DNA of 39,663 nucleotides from Oscillospiraceae bacterium (lineage in GTDB: Bacteria; Bacillota_A; Clostridia; Oscillospirales; Oscillospiraceae): positions 1 to 39,663 of the forward strand of contig JAFQDR010000141.1 of the NCBI GenBank assembly GCA_017415945.1, given 5' to 3'. The position numbers and the translations under genes were made by a program. Below are positions 1 through 7,040 of the stretch, piece by piece; position 1 is the stretch's first letter, and every line of letters starts with the position of its first letter. Under the pieces are notes generated by a model. It was not told the origin of the DNA, searched no databases, and saw only the letters and a list, made by a program, of their open reading frames with translations.

Positions 1-22
1 GAAGCAGCGGAATGAGTGCTCT

Positions 23-40
23 CCGCTCACACTTGAGCGG
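23..40. other. Small hairpin at the left edge
   Basis: CCGCTCA (23-29) pairs perfectly with TGAGCGG (34-40) across a four-base loop. There is no T-run next to it and no gene in the first 56 bases. It sits just upstream of the repeat element at 57-131 and may be part of the same non-coding block. Function unknown. Confidence 0.4.
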
Positions 41-56
41 AAAGCGATATGGAGCT

Positions 57-131
57 TGCTTCGACGCCATGCCGGCGCGAAAAATAGATTTGACTTTGTT
101 TCGTCCTTATGGACGAAATTCTGCGAAGCAT
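57..131 (+). repeat. Dispersed structured intergenic element, copy 1
   Basis: Bases 68-131 match 38589-38652 in the same orientation without gaps (50 of 64 identical by hand alignment). Both begin with CATGCCGGCGCGAAAAAT and share a hairpin: here TTTCGTCC (99-106), loop TTAT, GGACGAAA (111-118). An outer pairing, TGCTTCG (57-63) with CGAAGCA (124-130), encloses the element and is followed by six T at 131-136, so on the plus strand it has the shape of a terminator or small structured RNA. The only strongly divergent part is a 13-base AT-rich segment in the middle. The family is not one I recognise by name. An ORF crosses it but has no convincing start or ribosome binding site. Confidence 0.7.
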
Positions 132-146
132 TTTTTGACAGTCTGG

Positions 147-170
147 TAAGGGCGGTTTTTACCGCCCTTA
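147..170. terminator. Perfect hairpin after the first thioesterase gene
   Basis: A 10-bp perfect stem (147-156 with 161-170) and a four-base loop lie four bases beyond the stop codon of the minus-strand thioesterase gene. The stem is GC-rich and placed like a terminator, but no T-run follows on either strand, so termination is likely yet not certain. Confidence 0.5.
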
Positions 171-174
171 TGCA

Positions 175-906
175 TTATGCTTCGTATTCGCAGTATGCGT
201 TGAAGCAAGGCTTGCCGTTCAGGTGGATGCCCTGTACAGTGTAGCCTGCACCGTTTTCGGTCTTCGCCAGCTTAATGGTATCGCCGGTAACACATTCCTT
301 CACGTAGTCCAACTGCATCTTGGTGATCATACGGTACTCACCTTCCCAGTAACCGGTCTCGCGGCATACCAAATCGGCATAGTTGTGGGAAGCAAAGTGG
401 GCTGCATTTTCATCGCAGTCAGCCTCGGTGATGGTCTTATCCGCACCGTAAGCCATGTCTGCCAGCATGGGCAGTCTGCCAAAGGGAGGCACCTCGTTCA
501 TGGGCTTGGTGGAGTACAGAGGCTCGATGTCCGCACACACCAGCTTGCGGCGTTCCTTCAGCACAACGGGCATCATGGCAATGTCCAGACGGGCTGCCAG
601 CTCACCGTTCTTATAAAATTCACCGCGGAGCACATATTCGGTGGTGCATTCGGTTCTGCCGGAGCCAAAGCCCACCAGTTCGTCACCTTCAACGATGCGC
701 CGGAACTGCTCAAACTTCACACGGCGGAACATCCAGGCAGCTGCCAGCTGTGCACGCAGAACGGTCTTGCCCGCCCCCTCGTCTCTGTTGCGGTAGGTAG
801 CCGCCAGCACCAGCTGCTGAATAAGAGGTCTGGGAGGCATATAGCCGGTTGCATCAATATCCGCTGCGGTAACAGGATAACGCAGAGTTTCTTTCATATC
901 CATCAT
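175..906 (-). CDS. Acyl-ACP thioesterase-like protein, divergent member (TE1)
   Basis: A 243-residue double-hotdog protein of the FatA/FatB-like acyl-ACP thioesterase family, which hydrolyses acyl-ACP to free fatty acid in the cytoplasm. It is paralogous to the three genes at 1899-4127. The first hotdog spans roughly residues 5-120 and the second 155-243. His170 and Glu204 keep the 34-residue spacing of the plant enzymes' catalytic His and Glu. However, the DxNxH loop is altered: counting back from His170, the Asp and Asn positions are Glu166 and Ala168, although an Asp165-x-Asn167 lies one residue earlier. Activity may therefore be reduced or changed. The start is placed at 906 because AGGAGGG (912-918) lies 5 bases upstream; a start at 933 lacks such a site. 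It is divergent from the TetR gene and has its own promoter (1060-1088) and a leader containing a terminator. Substrate unknown. Confidence 0.82.
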   Translation of the reverse strand: MMDMKETLRYPVTAADIDATGYMPPRPLIQQLVLAATYRNRDEGAGKTVLRAQLAAAWMFRRVKFEQFRRIVEGDELVGFGSGRTECTTEYVLRGEFYKNGELAARLDIAMMPVVLKERRKLVCADIEPLYSTKPMNEVPPFGRLPMLADMAYGADKTITEADCDENAAHFASHNYADLVCRETGYWEGEYRMITKMQLDYVKECVTGDTIKLAKTENGAGYTVQGIHLNGKPCFNAYCEYEA

Positions 907-916
907 AGGGTCCCTC

Positions 917-1033
917 CTATAGTTCTTTTCCAAGTATATATTTTACCACCCCATATGCGTAAGTGCAATATAAAAAAGAGCTGTCTCGCAACAGCTCCTT
1001 GAAAGGAAGATTTAACATGGATATACGAACCAT
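917..1033 (-). CDS. Possible 38-codon leader peptide upstream of TE1
   Basis: An open frame of 38 codons plus stop begins with ATG at 1033-1031, about 20 bases after the predicted transcription start. It runs through the leader terminator hairpin and ends with TAG at 919-917, which overlaps the TE1 ribosome binding site AGGAGGG (912-918). Stop-over-SD overlap is what translational coupling would look like, and ribosomes translating codons 12-19 would cover the terminator stem. Against it: the upstream AGAGAG is a weak ribosome binding site, and the peptide has no recognisable family. Treat as a hypothesis. Confidence 0.25.
   Translation of the reverse strand: MVRISMLNLPFKELLRDSSFLYCTYAYGVVKYILGKEL
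972..997 (-). terminator. Intrinsic terminator inside the TE1 leader
   Basis: On the minus strand GAGCTGT (997-991) and ACAGCTC (984-978) form a 7-bp GC-rich stem with a six-base loop, followed directly by six T (977-972). It lies downstream of the minus-strand promoter at 1060-1088 and upstream of the TE1 start at 906, so an uninterrupted transcript from that promoter would end about 80 nt in. This is the arrangement of an attenuator, riboswitch expression platform or small-RNA gene. A preceding hairpin, ACATGG with CCATGT, lies at about 1015-1035. Confidence 0.7.
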
Positions 1034-1059
1034 GTGTTTTTCTCTCTGAAATTGTTAAT

Positions 1060-1088
1060 AGTATAACAGGGCTCGTTCTATAAAACAA
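1060..1088 (-). promoter_or_regulatory. Predicted sigma-A promoter for TE1
   Basis: The minus strand reads TTGTTT (1088-1083), a 17-base spacer, then TATACT (1065-1060). Transcription would start near 1053, giving a leader of about 147 nt before the TE1 start at 906. It is divergent from the TetR promoter, with the two -35 boxes about 24 bp apart. Confidence 0.55.
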
Positions 1089-1107
1089 TCATCAAAGTAA
1101 GGATATT

Positions 1108-1127
1108 TTTGTTGTAATCTCAACAAA
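1108..1127. promoter_or_regulatory. Candidate TetR operator (inverted repeat)
   Basis: TTTGTTG (1108-1114) and CAACAAA (1121-1127) form a perfect 7+7 inverted repeat with a six-base centre. It overlaps the -35 box of the TetR promoter (1112-1117) and lies 20 bp from the -35 of the divergent TE1 promoter. TetR-family repressors usually bind such palindromes and repress themselves and a divergent gene. No second copy was seen near the TE2-4 operon. Confidence 0.45.
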
Positions 1128-1140
1128 TGAGGTGTATAAT
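1112..1140 (+). promoter_or_regulatory. Predicted sigma-A promoter for the TetR gene
   Basis: TTGTAA (1112-1117), a 17-base spacer and a perfect TATAAT (1135-1140). Transcription would start near 1147, leaving a 5' untranslated region of about 130 nt before the ATG at 1278. Confidence 0.6.
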
Positions 1141-1277
1141 GTCGGTGTAATCTATATTTCAGCGGTTTATACAATTTTATACCGTCATTTTTGAAACGCT
1201 AAACATCAAACTGTCCATGATTTGTTTGACATAATGCGAAACACTTCTTTCAGAATAGGATAAAGGAGAAAACTGTT

Positions 1278-1850
1278 ATGCCCAACACTGCAGAAAAGAA
1301 AATGAACAGAAAGCGCGCTTATTCCCAACGGGTGATCCAGGAAGCTTTTTTGGAGCTTTCCAAAACGCAGCTGATCAGTAAAATCACGGTCACCGATATC
1401 TGCCGTGTGGCTGATGTGAACCGCACCACCTTCTACTCCAATTATGACGATATTTCCGATTTGGTAGAAAGCATCGTGACCGAGCTGCATCAAAAGCTTG
1501 TTTCCATCATGTCTCAATACGACCGCATGGACAACGAGGAGTTTTACATTGCTCTGCTGTCCATCATTCGGGACAATGCCTCTTTGTGCTTAATTATGCC
1601 GCAGCTGTCCGAACGAGAATTCAAGGCCATGAACATCGACTTCAGCTTCCCCATTAAGGCCCGCAATCGCCGCATCCATAGTTCCGATTCAAACACCTTC
1701 AACATCGCCATGGAATACATCATGTGGGGCACCGGTCTTGTGATCGTCAAATGGCTGCGCCGCGGTATGAAGCCCGAGATCCCCGTATTGGCCAAGCAGC
1801 TATGCCAGATCAATGACTTCCTAATGAAGATCAACGACAAAAGAATTTAA
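1278..1850 (+). CDS. TetR/AcrR family transcriptional regulator
   Basis: A 190-residue regulator with the TetR N-terminal helix-turn-helix at residues about 12-58. The recognition region reads KITVTDICRVADVNRTTFYSNY, close to the family pattern in which TFY lies in the recognition helix. The C-terminal part (60-190) is alpha-helical in character and would form the ligand and dimerisation domain. AAAGGAG (1262-1268) supports the start. It is one of only two plus-strand genes here. It is divergent from TE1 and convergent with the TE2-4 operon, so the natural inference is control of fatty-acid release, with an acyl-CoA, free fatty acid or similar lipid as possible effector. The palindrome at 1108-1127 fits autoregulation and TE1 control. 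Ligand and targets are inferred only. Confidence 0.88.
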   Translation: MPNTAEKKMNRKRAYSQRVIQEAFLELSKTQLISKITVTDICRVADVNRTTFYSNYDDISDLVESIVTELHQKLVSIMSQYDRMDNEEFYIALLSIIRDNASLCLIMPQLSEREFKAMNIDFSFPIKARNRRIHSSDSNTFNIAMEYIMWGTGLVIVKWLRRGMKPEIPVLAKQLCQINDFLMKINDKRI

Positions 1851-1857
1851 GCCTATA

Positions 1858-1888
1858 AAAAATCGCTGTCCTTCCGACAGCGATTTTT
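1858..1888. terminator. Bidirectional terminator between TetR and TE2
   Basis: A perfect 13-bp stem (1858-1870 with 1876-1888), five-base loop, starting with five A and ending with five T. It sits between two convergent genes (stops at 1850 and 1899), so it can end transcription in both directions. Confidence 0.9.
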
Positions 1889-1898
1889 AGCTTTAGGG

Positions 1899-2654
1899 TC
1901 AATATTCTCCCACTTCATCCAAGGGAACAAGGGGGTACGCTGACTCAGCCAAACGAACTGCACTGCGGAAGGCCTCCGTACCGTCCTCCTTCACACCGCA
2001 GCAGTACCGAACGCCCTCAGCTTCACCATACCGCAGAGTAAGCGTCTCTCCGGGGAAGCACTCCCGCAGATAATCGATCTGAATGCGCTCGGGCAGACGG
2101 GCCGCTCCGTCCCAATAGCCCACAGTTTCCATGATCAGATCCAAATAACGGAAGGCCGTCATGTGCTTATTGGTATCACAATCCCGATATTTCACCAAAT
2201 ACCGTTCCTTGGTCTCCATCCCGTCGGGCATCTGCAAAAAGACGATTTTTTCCCCGCAGGCTGCGGGAGGCGACTTCCAGAAGGGATCCAGTGTAGAGGC
2301 AGGCACAGCCTTTCGTGCCTTGAAATCCACAGGCAGCAGCTTGGCGGAAAAGCGCAGAATTTCTCTCCCCTGCAAACACATGACACAGCGGCGAACCGTG
2401 GCAATGCCAAACTGCTCACGGGGCAGAGCCTCGATCGTAACCTCCCGAGCGGGAACCAGCAGCTCCTTGAATTCCAACACACACTGCCCCATCATCCAAG
2501 TCACACCGATGGTGGGAAAAATATGGGCGAAGCCCGCACCGTCAGCATAGTTTGCCGCCGCAACCCCTTCGTCGATTTCCCGCATCATATAATTGGGACT
2601 GACAAAGCCGTGGTAATCCCCGCTGCAGGCAGGAAATGTATGCTTCAAAATCAT
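1899..2654 (-). CDS. Acyl-ACP thioesterase-like protein (TE2)
   Basis: A 251-residue double-hotdog protein of the acyl-ACP thioesterase family; expected to cleave the thioester of acyl-ACP in the cytoplasm. The catalytic loop of the second hotdog is intact: Asp160-x-Asn162-x-His164, with Glu198 34 residues after the His, the spacing of the plant FatB catalytic set, and Cys199 following as in the RREC motif of plant enzymes. It is the last gene of a three-gene operon. The ATG at 2654 is chosen over the GTG at 2663 because GGAG (2663-2666) lies 8 bases before the ATG; this places the start 5 bases after the TE3 stop. The bidirectional terminator at 1858-1888 follows. Chain-length preference cannot be read from sequence. 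Confidence 0.85.
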   Translation of the reverse strand: MILKHTFPACSGDYHGFVSPNYMMREIDEGVAAANYADGAGFAHIFPTIGVTWMMGQCVLEFKELLVPAREVTIEALPREQFGIATVRRCVMCLQGREILRFSAKLLPVDFKARKAVPASTLDPFWKSPPAACGEKIVFLQMPDGMETKERYLVKYRDCDTNKHMTAFRYLDLIMETVGYWDGAARLPERIQIDYLRECFPGETLTLRYGEAEGVRYCCGVKEDGTEAFRSAVRLAESAYPLVPLDEVGEY

Positions 2655-2659
2655 AGGTA

Positions 2660-3382
2660 TCACTCCATTACAAAGTAGGCTCTGAAGGAAGGCTTGCCAT
2701 CGGGGCGCACACCACTCACATAGACCGCCTCGGGCGTAAACCTGCGGCTAATAGACAGAGTCTCTCCTGCCCTGCATTCCCCCATAAACTCCACGTTCAG
2801 CGCTCTGCCCTTCTTTTCCCGAACGGGCCCCGTCCAGTATTCGGCAGCATCGCAGATGAGGTTTACATATTCGCAGGCCCGCAAATGCTGATTGTGGTCG
2901 CAGTCGGAATAGCGTACGGAATATTCCTCGTACCGCTCCATATCCGAGGGCATCCCCAATCTGGCGGGAGCGCCGGAGGCCACAACGTAGGACACACCAA
3001 AGTGCTGTGCCACCATTTCGGGAGCCATGACCTTACGGGTATTGAAATTTACCGCCATGGTGTTCATGTGGAAACGAGCAATTTCCACACCCTTACGGAG
3101 AATATGTCCCGTGCGGGTAAATACAAGCCCATTCTTCACAAAGGGATCCACGAAGACCTCCACAGGTCCTACATAGAAAACATCCTTAAATATTTCCAAC
3201 TGAAAGGATGCGGTCATCCATGTGGCCTGCATCTCATCGATCATGCGCTGCATAAGCATGCCGTCCGTTTCGGAAGCAATGAAGCAGGCAGTCTCCGCAA
3301 TTTTCAGATAGGCAGTGGGAGAAATACAGCGATAGTAGTCCGTATCATGCCCTGTGATGTTATAATCCAGAACCTTACGCAT
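2660..3382 (-). CDS. Acyl-ACP thioesterase-like protein (TE3)
   Basis: A 240-residue double-hotdog acyl-ACP thioesterase-like protein, the middle gene of the three-gene array. The second hotdog carries Asp162-x-Asn164-x-His166 and a Glu202-Cys pair. Two extra residues in the segment between His and Glu make the spacing 36 rather than 34, in a Lys/Arg-rich loop (about 188-192) not seen in its neighbours. Its ATG overlaps the end of TE4 by 8 bases, and there is no strong ribosome binding site, so translation is probably coupled to TE4. The paralogues are clearly diverged from one another, so this is an old duplication rather than a recent tandem copy. A hetero-oligomer with TE2 and TE4 is possible but unproven. 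Confidence 0.83.
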   Translation of the reverse strand: MRKVLDYNITGHDTDYYRCISPTAYLKIAETACFIASETDGMLMQRMIDEMQATWMTASFQLEIFKDVFYVGPVEVFVDPFVKNGLVFTRTGHILRKGVEIARFHMNTMAVNFNTRKVMAPEMVAQHFGVSYVVASGAPARLGMPSDMERYEEYSVRYSDCDHNQHLRACEYVNLICDAAEYWTGPVREKKGRALNVEFMGECRAGETLSISRRFTPEAVYVSGVRPDGKPSFRAYFVME

Positions 3383-4127
3383 CTTCGTCCGCTTCTCTCA
3401 TTTCCACATAGGCCTTGAAGGCATCCTCCGTGCCGTTCTTTACGCCCTTCACATACCAGCCGTGGACACTGCGCTTCACATAGATACCCAGTGTATCACC
3501 GGGGACACATTCACGGTTAAACTCAATACGGATTCGGTTCATTACCTTATGGCTGCCTTCCCAGTAACCGAGAGTCTCACAGATCTGGTCAATGTACTTG
3601 CCTGTATTCATGTGCTTATTGATGTCACAGTCGGAATAGCGTACAGTATGCTCATGGTCAAGTGTCATGTCCTCAGGCAGCTTCAAGCGGCGGGGAGCGG
3701 CAATGGTGGTCTTCATAATGTCCACACCCATGCGGTCACAGACCTCCTGGGTAGGCATGACCTTGCGGGTCTCCATGCTGACGATCATACTGACCTGATT
3801 CATCATAGCCAGGATCTCGCCGTTCTGCACCGCAAACACACGGGCCATAAATACGCCTTTGGAGCGCATAAGGGGCAGAGAGTACAGCTCAACGGACTGC
3901 ACATCATTCAGCACCTGCACAGGCTTCAGAATATGCAGATCCGCCATGCCAACCATGTGGGTGGCATTCATTTGCGAGCGGATGGCGGGATACGGCAGGC
4001 CGTTGTCACGCATACAGCCGAAGTAGCTGCTGTTGCACAGGCGGTGCATGGACGAGGGGGGATAGTGCCCCTGATAGTCCATTTCGTGGCTGTAAAGATT
4101 CTTGTCAAAAATCTTTTTATGTTCCAT
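3375..4127 (-). CDS. Acyl-ACP thioesterase-like protein (TE4)
   Basis: A 250-residue double-hotdog acyl-ACP thioesterase-like protein and the first gene of the TE4-TE3-TE2 operon. The catalytic set is complete: Asp168-x-Asn170-x-His172 and Glu206, 34 residues after the His, followed by Cys207. GAGGG lies about 10 bases before the ATG. The N-terminal hotdog shows the family's aromatic DYxGxxxP-type start (residues 17-24). The rpsU terminator ends only 32 bases upstream, so the operon either depends on readthrough from rpsU or has a promoter overlapping that terminator. Expected role: release of fatty acids from acyl-ACP, competing with PlsX for the same substrate. Confidence 0.85.
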   Translation of the reverse strand: MEHKKIFDKNLYSHEMDYQGHYPPSSMHRLCNSSYFGCMRDNGLPYPAIRSQMNATHMVGMADLHILKPVQVLNDVQSVELYSLPLMRSKGVFMARVFAVQNGEILAMMNQVSMIVSMETRKVMPTQEVCDRMGVDIMKTTIAAPRRLKLPEDMTLDHEHTVRYSDCDINKHMNTGKYIDQICETLGYWEGSHKVMNRIRIEFNRECVPGDTLGIYVKRSVHGWYVKGVKNGTEDAFKAYVEMREADEDA

Positions 4128-4159
4128 AACCGGTTACCCTCAATGATAGATGATATACA

Positions 4160-4191
4160 AAAAACGGGAGCACACGAGTGCTCCCGTTTTT
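4160..4191 (-). terminator. rpsU terminator
   Basis: A perfect 14-bp stem (4160-4173 with 4178-4191) and a four-base loop, bounded by A and T runs, 12 bases after the rpsU stop. It is nearly symmetrical and could work in both directions, but only minus-strand genes flank it. Confidence 0.9.
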
Positions 4192-4203
4192 CATTGCTTC
4201 ACA

Positions 4204-4389
4204 TTAGTAATAACGCTTCTTCTTGTTCTTACGAGCAGCCTCGGACTTCTTACGACGCTTTACGCTGGGGCTCTGATAGTATTCCTTCTTTCTCAGATCC
4301 TGCTGGATGCCAGCCTTAGCGCAGTCACGCTTAAATCTCTTAAGAGCGTTATCCAGAGATTCATTCTCTCTAACGATAATTTCGGACAT
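4204..4389 (-). CDS. rpsU: 30S ribosomal protein S21
   Basis: A 61-residue small-subunit protein; S21 binds the 30S platform near the 3' end of 16S rRNA and assists initiation. The sequence is typical: it starts [20 protein letters not shown] and ends in a very basic [22 protein letters not shown] tail. The start at 4389 is preferred over an upstream ATG at 4425 because GGGAGG lies 7 bases before it and the family begins there. It has its own consensus promoter (4458-4486) and terminator (4160-4191), so it is expressed apart from leuS, although readthrough from leuS is possible. Confidence 0.96.
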   Translation of the reverse strand: MSEIIVRENESLDNALKRFKRDCAKAGIQQDLRKKEYYQSPSVKRRKKSEAARKNKKKRYY

Positions 4390-4457
4390 TTGTTTCCCTC
4401 CCTTCAAAATCACTTTACAGTGTTTCAAGGGCCATAATATATGGCGTCAACATTGTT

Positions 4458-4486
4458 ATTATAATGAGTTATATGCCCGTTGTCAA
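4458..4486 (-). promoter_or_regulatory. Consensus sigma-A promoter for rpsU
   Basis: Perfect TTGACA (4486-4481), 17-base spacer and perfect TATAAT (4463-4458) on the minus strand, starting 9 bases beyond the leuS stop codon. It is fully consensus, in keeping with high ribosomal protein expression. Confidence 0.88.
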
Positions 4487-4494
4487 GAGAAATC

Positions 4495-6990
4495 TTACTT
4501 CTTGGGCTTCAAAATCAGGTTGCAGATCTTATTCTTGACCACGATGGTCTTTACGATCTGCATGCCTTCCATCTGACGCTTGATCTTTTCGTCAGCGGTA
4601 GCGGCTGCGATCACATCTTCGTCAGCACTGTCGGCAGCAATGGTGATGGTGCTTCTGACCTTGCCGTTGACCTGAACCGCAATGGTGATCTCCTCATCTT
4701 TGCACTTGTCTTCGGAGTACTTGGGCCATTCGGATACGGAGCAGATGCCTTCAAAGCCCTTCTGTTCCCACAGCTCATCACAGATGTGAGGTGCAAAGGG
4801 AGACAGCAGCTGCAGCACGGTCTTCAGTTCCGCACGGTTGCAGCTCCTGCTCAGCTGATTCATCAGAGTCATCAGCGCGGCGATAGCGGTGTTGGGCTTC
4901 AGGTTTTCAATGTCCTCGGAGACCTTCTTAATGGTCTTGTGCATTGCGGACATATTGGCCTTGGAGTATTCCACAGCATCGTCATTGACACCCTCTGCCA
5001 TGTTCCATACGCGGTCCAGGAAACGCTTGCAGCCCTTGACTGCTTCGTTGGACCAGGTAGCAACCTTTTCAAAGTCGCCGATGAACATGATGTACAGACG
5101 CATGGTGTCCGCACCATAGGTAGCGATGACATCGTCGGGATTGACAACATTGCCCAGAGACTTGGACATCTTGACGGAAGTGCGGTAGACTTCATTGCCG
5201 TACTTGGCAATAGCGGCAGCCTTTTCTTCCTCGGTCTTGTAATTTTCGATGTAGTGGGGGTTGTGGCCCAGGATCATGCCGTGGCTGGTGCGCTTGGCAT
5301 AGGGTTCCTTAAAGGGAACAACGCCGATATCGTACAGGAACTTGTGCCAGAAGCGGGAGTACAGCAGGTGCAGGGTGGTGTGTTCCATACCGCCGTTGTA
5401 CCAGTCTACCTGCCCCCAGTATTCCAGAGCTTCCTTGGAAGCCAGAGCCTCGTCATTGTGAGGATCCATGTAGCGCAGGAAGTACCAGCTGGAGCCTGCC
5501 CACTGAGGCATGGTGTCGGTTTCGCGCATAGCGTCAGCGCCGCACTTGGGGCACTTGCAGTTGACCCAGTCGGTCATAGCAGCCAGAGGGCTTTCGCCGT
5601 CGTCGGTGGGCTCGTAGCTTTCTACGTCGGGCAGCAGCAGAGGCAGTTCGGATTCGTCCATAGCCACTTCGCCGCAGTGGGGGCAGTGGATAATGGGAAT
5701 GGGTTCGCCCCAGTAACGCTGACGGGAGAATACCCAGTCACGGAGCTTGAAGTTGGTCTTTGCTTCGCCGATGCCCTGTTCGGTGAGCCATTCGGTGATG
5801 GCGGGAATTGCTTCGCGTACGGTCATGCCGTTCAGGAAGCCGGAGTTGACCATGATGCCGGTATCGTCCTTCAGAGTGAAGGCAGCTTCTTCAATATTGC
5901 CGCCCGCAACAACCTCAATGATGTCGCAGTTGAAGGCCTTTGCAAATTCCCAGTCACGGTCGTCATGTGCAGGAACCGCCATGATAGCACCGGTACCGTA
6001 GGTAGACAGAACGTAGTCGGAGATGAAGATGGGGATCTCCTTGCCGTTTACGGGATTGATGCCCATAACACCGCCCAGCTTCACACCGGTCTTTTCCTTG
6101 TTCAGCTCGGTACGTTCCAGATCGGACTTTGCGGCAGCCGCTGCCTGATAAGCCTTGATCTCGTCCACATTGGTCAGCTGAGGCATCCACTTTGCCACCA
6201 GATCGTGCTCGGGGCTGAGAACCATGTAGGTAGCGCCGAACAGAGTGTCGGGACGAGTGGTGTAAACAACGATCTCATCGCCCATGGTGGAGCTGAACTT
6301 TACTTCCGCACCGTGGCTGCGGCCGATCCAGTTGGTCTGCTGTGCCTTTACGCGTTCGATAAAGTCCAGACCCTCCAGATCGTCAATCAGACGATCTGCG
6401 TACTTGGTGATGCGCAGCATCCACTGGCTCTTTTCCTTGCGGACAACGGGAGCACCACAGCGCTCACAGACACCTTCCACAACTTCTTCGTTTGCCAGAA
6501 CGCACTTGCAGCTGGTGCACCAGTTGACGGGCATTTTTGCCTTGTATGCCAGACCGTTCTTGTAAAGCTGCAGGAAGATCCACTGGGTCCACTTGAAGTA
6601 CTTGGGATCGGTGGTGTTGATCTCACGGTCCCAGTCAAAGCTGTAGCCCAGAGCCTTCAGCTGACGGCGGAAGTTCTTGATATTGTCCTCGGTAACGATG
6701 CGGGGGTGGATGTGGTTCTTGATAGCGTAGTTTTCGGTGGGCAGACCGAATGCGTCATAGCCCATGGGGAACAGCACATTATTGCCGTCCATACGCTTCT
6801 TACGGGCAATGATGTCCATTGCGGTATAGGGACGGGGGTGGCCTACGTGCAGACCTGCTGCGGAGGGATAGGGGAATTCTACCAGACCGAAGAACTTGGG
6901 CTTTTCGCCGCCGTTCTGCGCTGCATAGATCTTCTTTTCATCCCAAATATCCTGCCATTTCTTTTCAATAGCCCGGAAATCGTAATTCAT
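4495..6990 (-). CDS. leuS: Leucyl-tRNA synthetase
   Basis: An 831-residue class I aminoacyl-tRNA synthetase that charges tRNA-Leu. The HIGH-type signature reads HVGH at about residues 48-51, and the KMSKS signature is intact ([15 protein letters not shown]). The segment [14 protein letters not shown] belongs to the CP1 editing domain, which removes mischarged amino acids, and two CxxC pairs near residues 155-185 form the zinc-binding insertion. The helical tRNA-binding domain and small C-terminal domain follow, so the gene is full length. It is the last gene of the long operon, 50 bases after rsfS, and is followed by the rpsU promoter. No T-box leader is visible immediately upstream, so tRNA-responsive control is unlikely here. 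Confidence 0.97.
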   Translation of the reverse strand: MNYDFRAIEKKWQDIWDEKKIYAAQNGGEKPKFFGLVEFPYPSAAGLHVGHPRPYTAMDIIARKKRMDGNNVLFPMGYDAFGLPTENYAIKNHIHPRIVTEDNIKNFRRQLKALGYSFDWDREINTTDPKYFKWTQWIFLQLYKNGLAYKAKMPVNWCTSCKCVLANEEVVEGVCERCGAPVVRKEKSQWMLRITKYADRLIDDLEGLDFIERVKAQQTNWIGRSHGAEVKFSSTMGDEIVVYTTRPDTLFGATYMVLSPEHDLVAKWMPQLTNVDEIKAYQAAAAAKSDLERTELNKEKTGVKLGGVMGINPVNGKEIPIFISDYVLSTYGTGAIMAVPAHDDRDWEFAKAFNCDIIEVVAGGNIEEAAFTLKDDTGIMVNSGFLNGMTVREAIPAITEWLTEQGIGEAKTNFKLRDWVFSRQRYWGEPIPIIHCPHCGEVAMDESELPLLLPDVESYEPTDDGESPLAAMTDWVNCKCPKCGADAMRETDTMPQWAGSSWYFLRYMDPHNDEALASKEALEYWGQVDWYNGGMEHTTLHLLYSRFWHKFLYDIGVVPFKEPYAKRTSHGMILGHNPHYIENYKTEEEKAAAIAKYGNEVYRTSVKMSKSLGNVVNPDDVIATYGADTMRLYIMFIGDFEKVATWSNEAVKGCKRFLDRVWNMAEGVNDDAVEYSKANMSAMHKTIKKVSEDIENLKPNTAIAALMTLMNQLSRSCNRAELKTVLQLLSPFAPHICDELWEQKGFEGICSVSEWPKYSEDKCKDEEITIAVQVNGKVRSTITIAADSADEDVIAAATADEKIKRQMEGMQIVKTIVVKNKICNLILKPKK

Positions 6991-7040
6991 ATTTCACTCA
7001 TCTCGTTTCTGATTATTTCTTCTATTACTAAATTGAGCAA

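Noticed and set aside
56..244. Plus-strand ORF of 62 codons crossing repeat copy 1, in the same frame as an ORF crossing copy 2 (38406-38654), both reading HAGAKN
   Set aside because: The shared peptide follows from the shared DNA repeat. There is no ribosome binding site, the upstream sequences differ, copy 2 stops at the element's end, and the conserved parts are the stems rather than codons.
903..1088. 61-codon minus-strand ORF in the TE1 leader
   Set aside because: Its start lies within the promoter itself and no ribosome binding site precedes it; the terminator and the other frame (1033-917) explain the region better.
6991..7040. T-box or other tRNA-responsive leader before leuS
   Set aside because: Only 50 bases separate rsfS and leuS, with no stem-loop or T-box motif.
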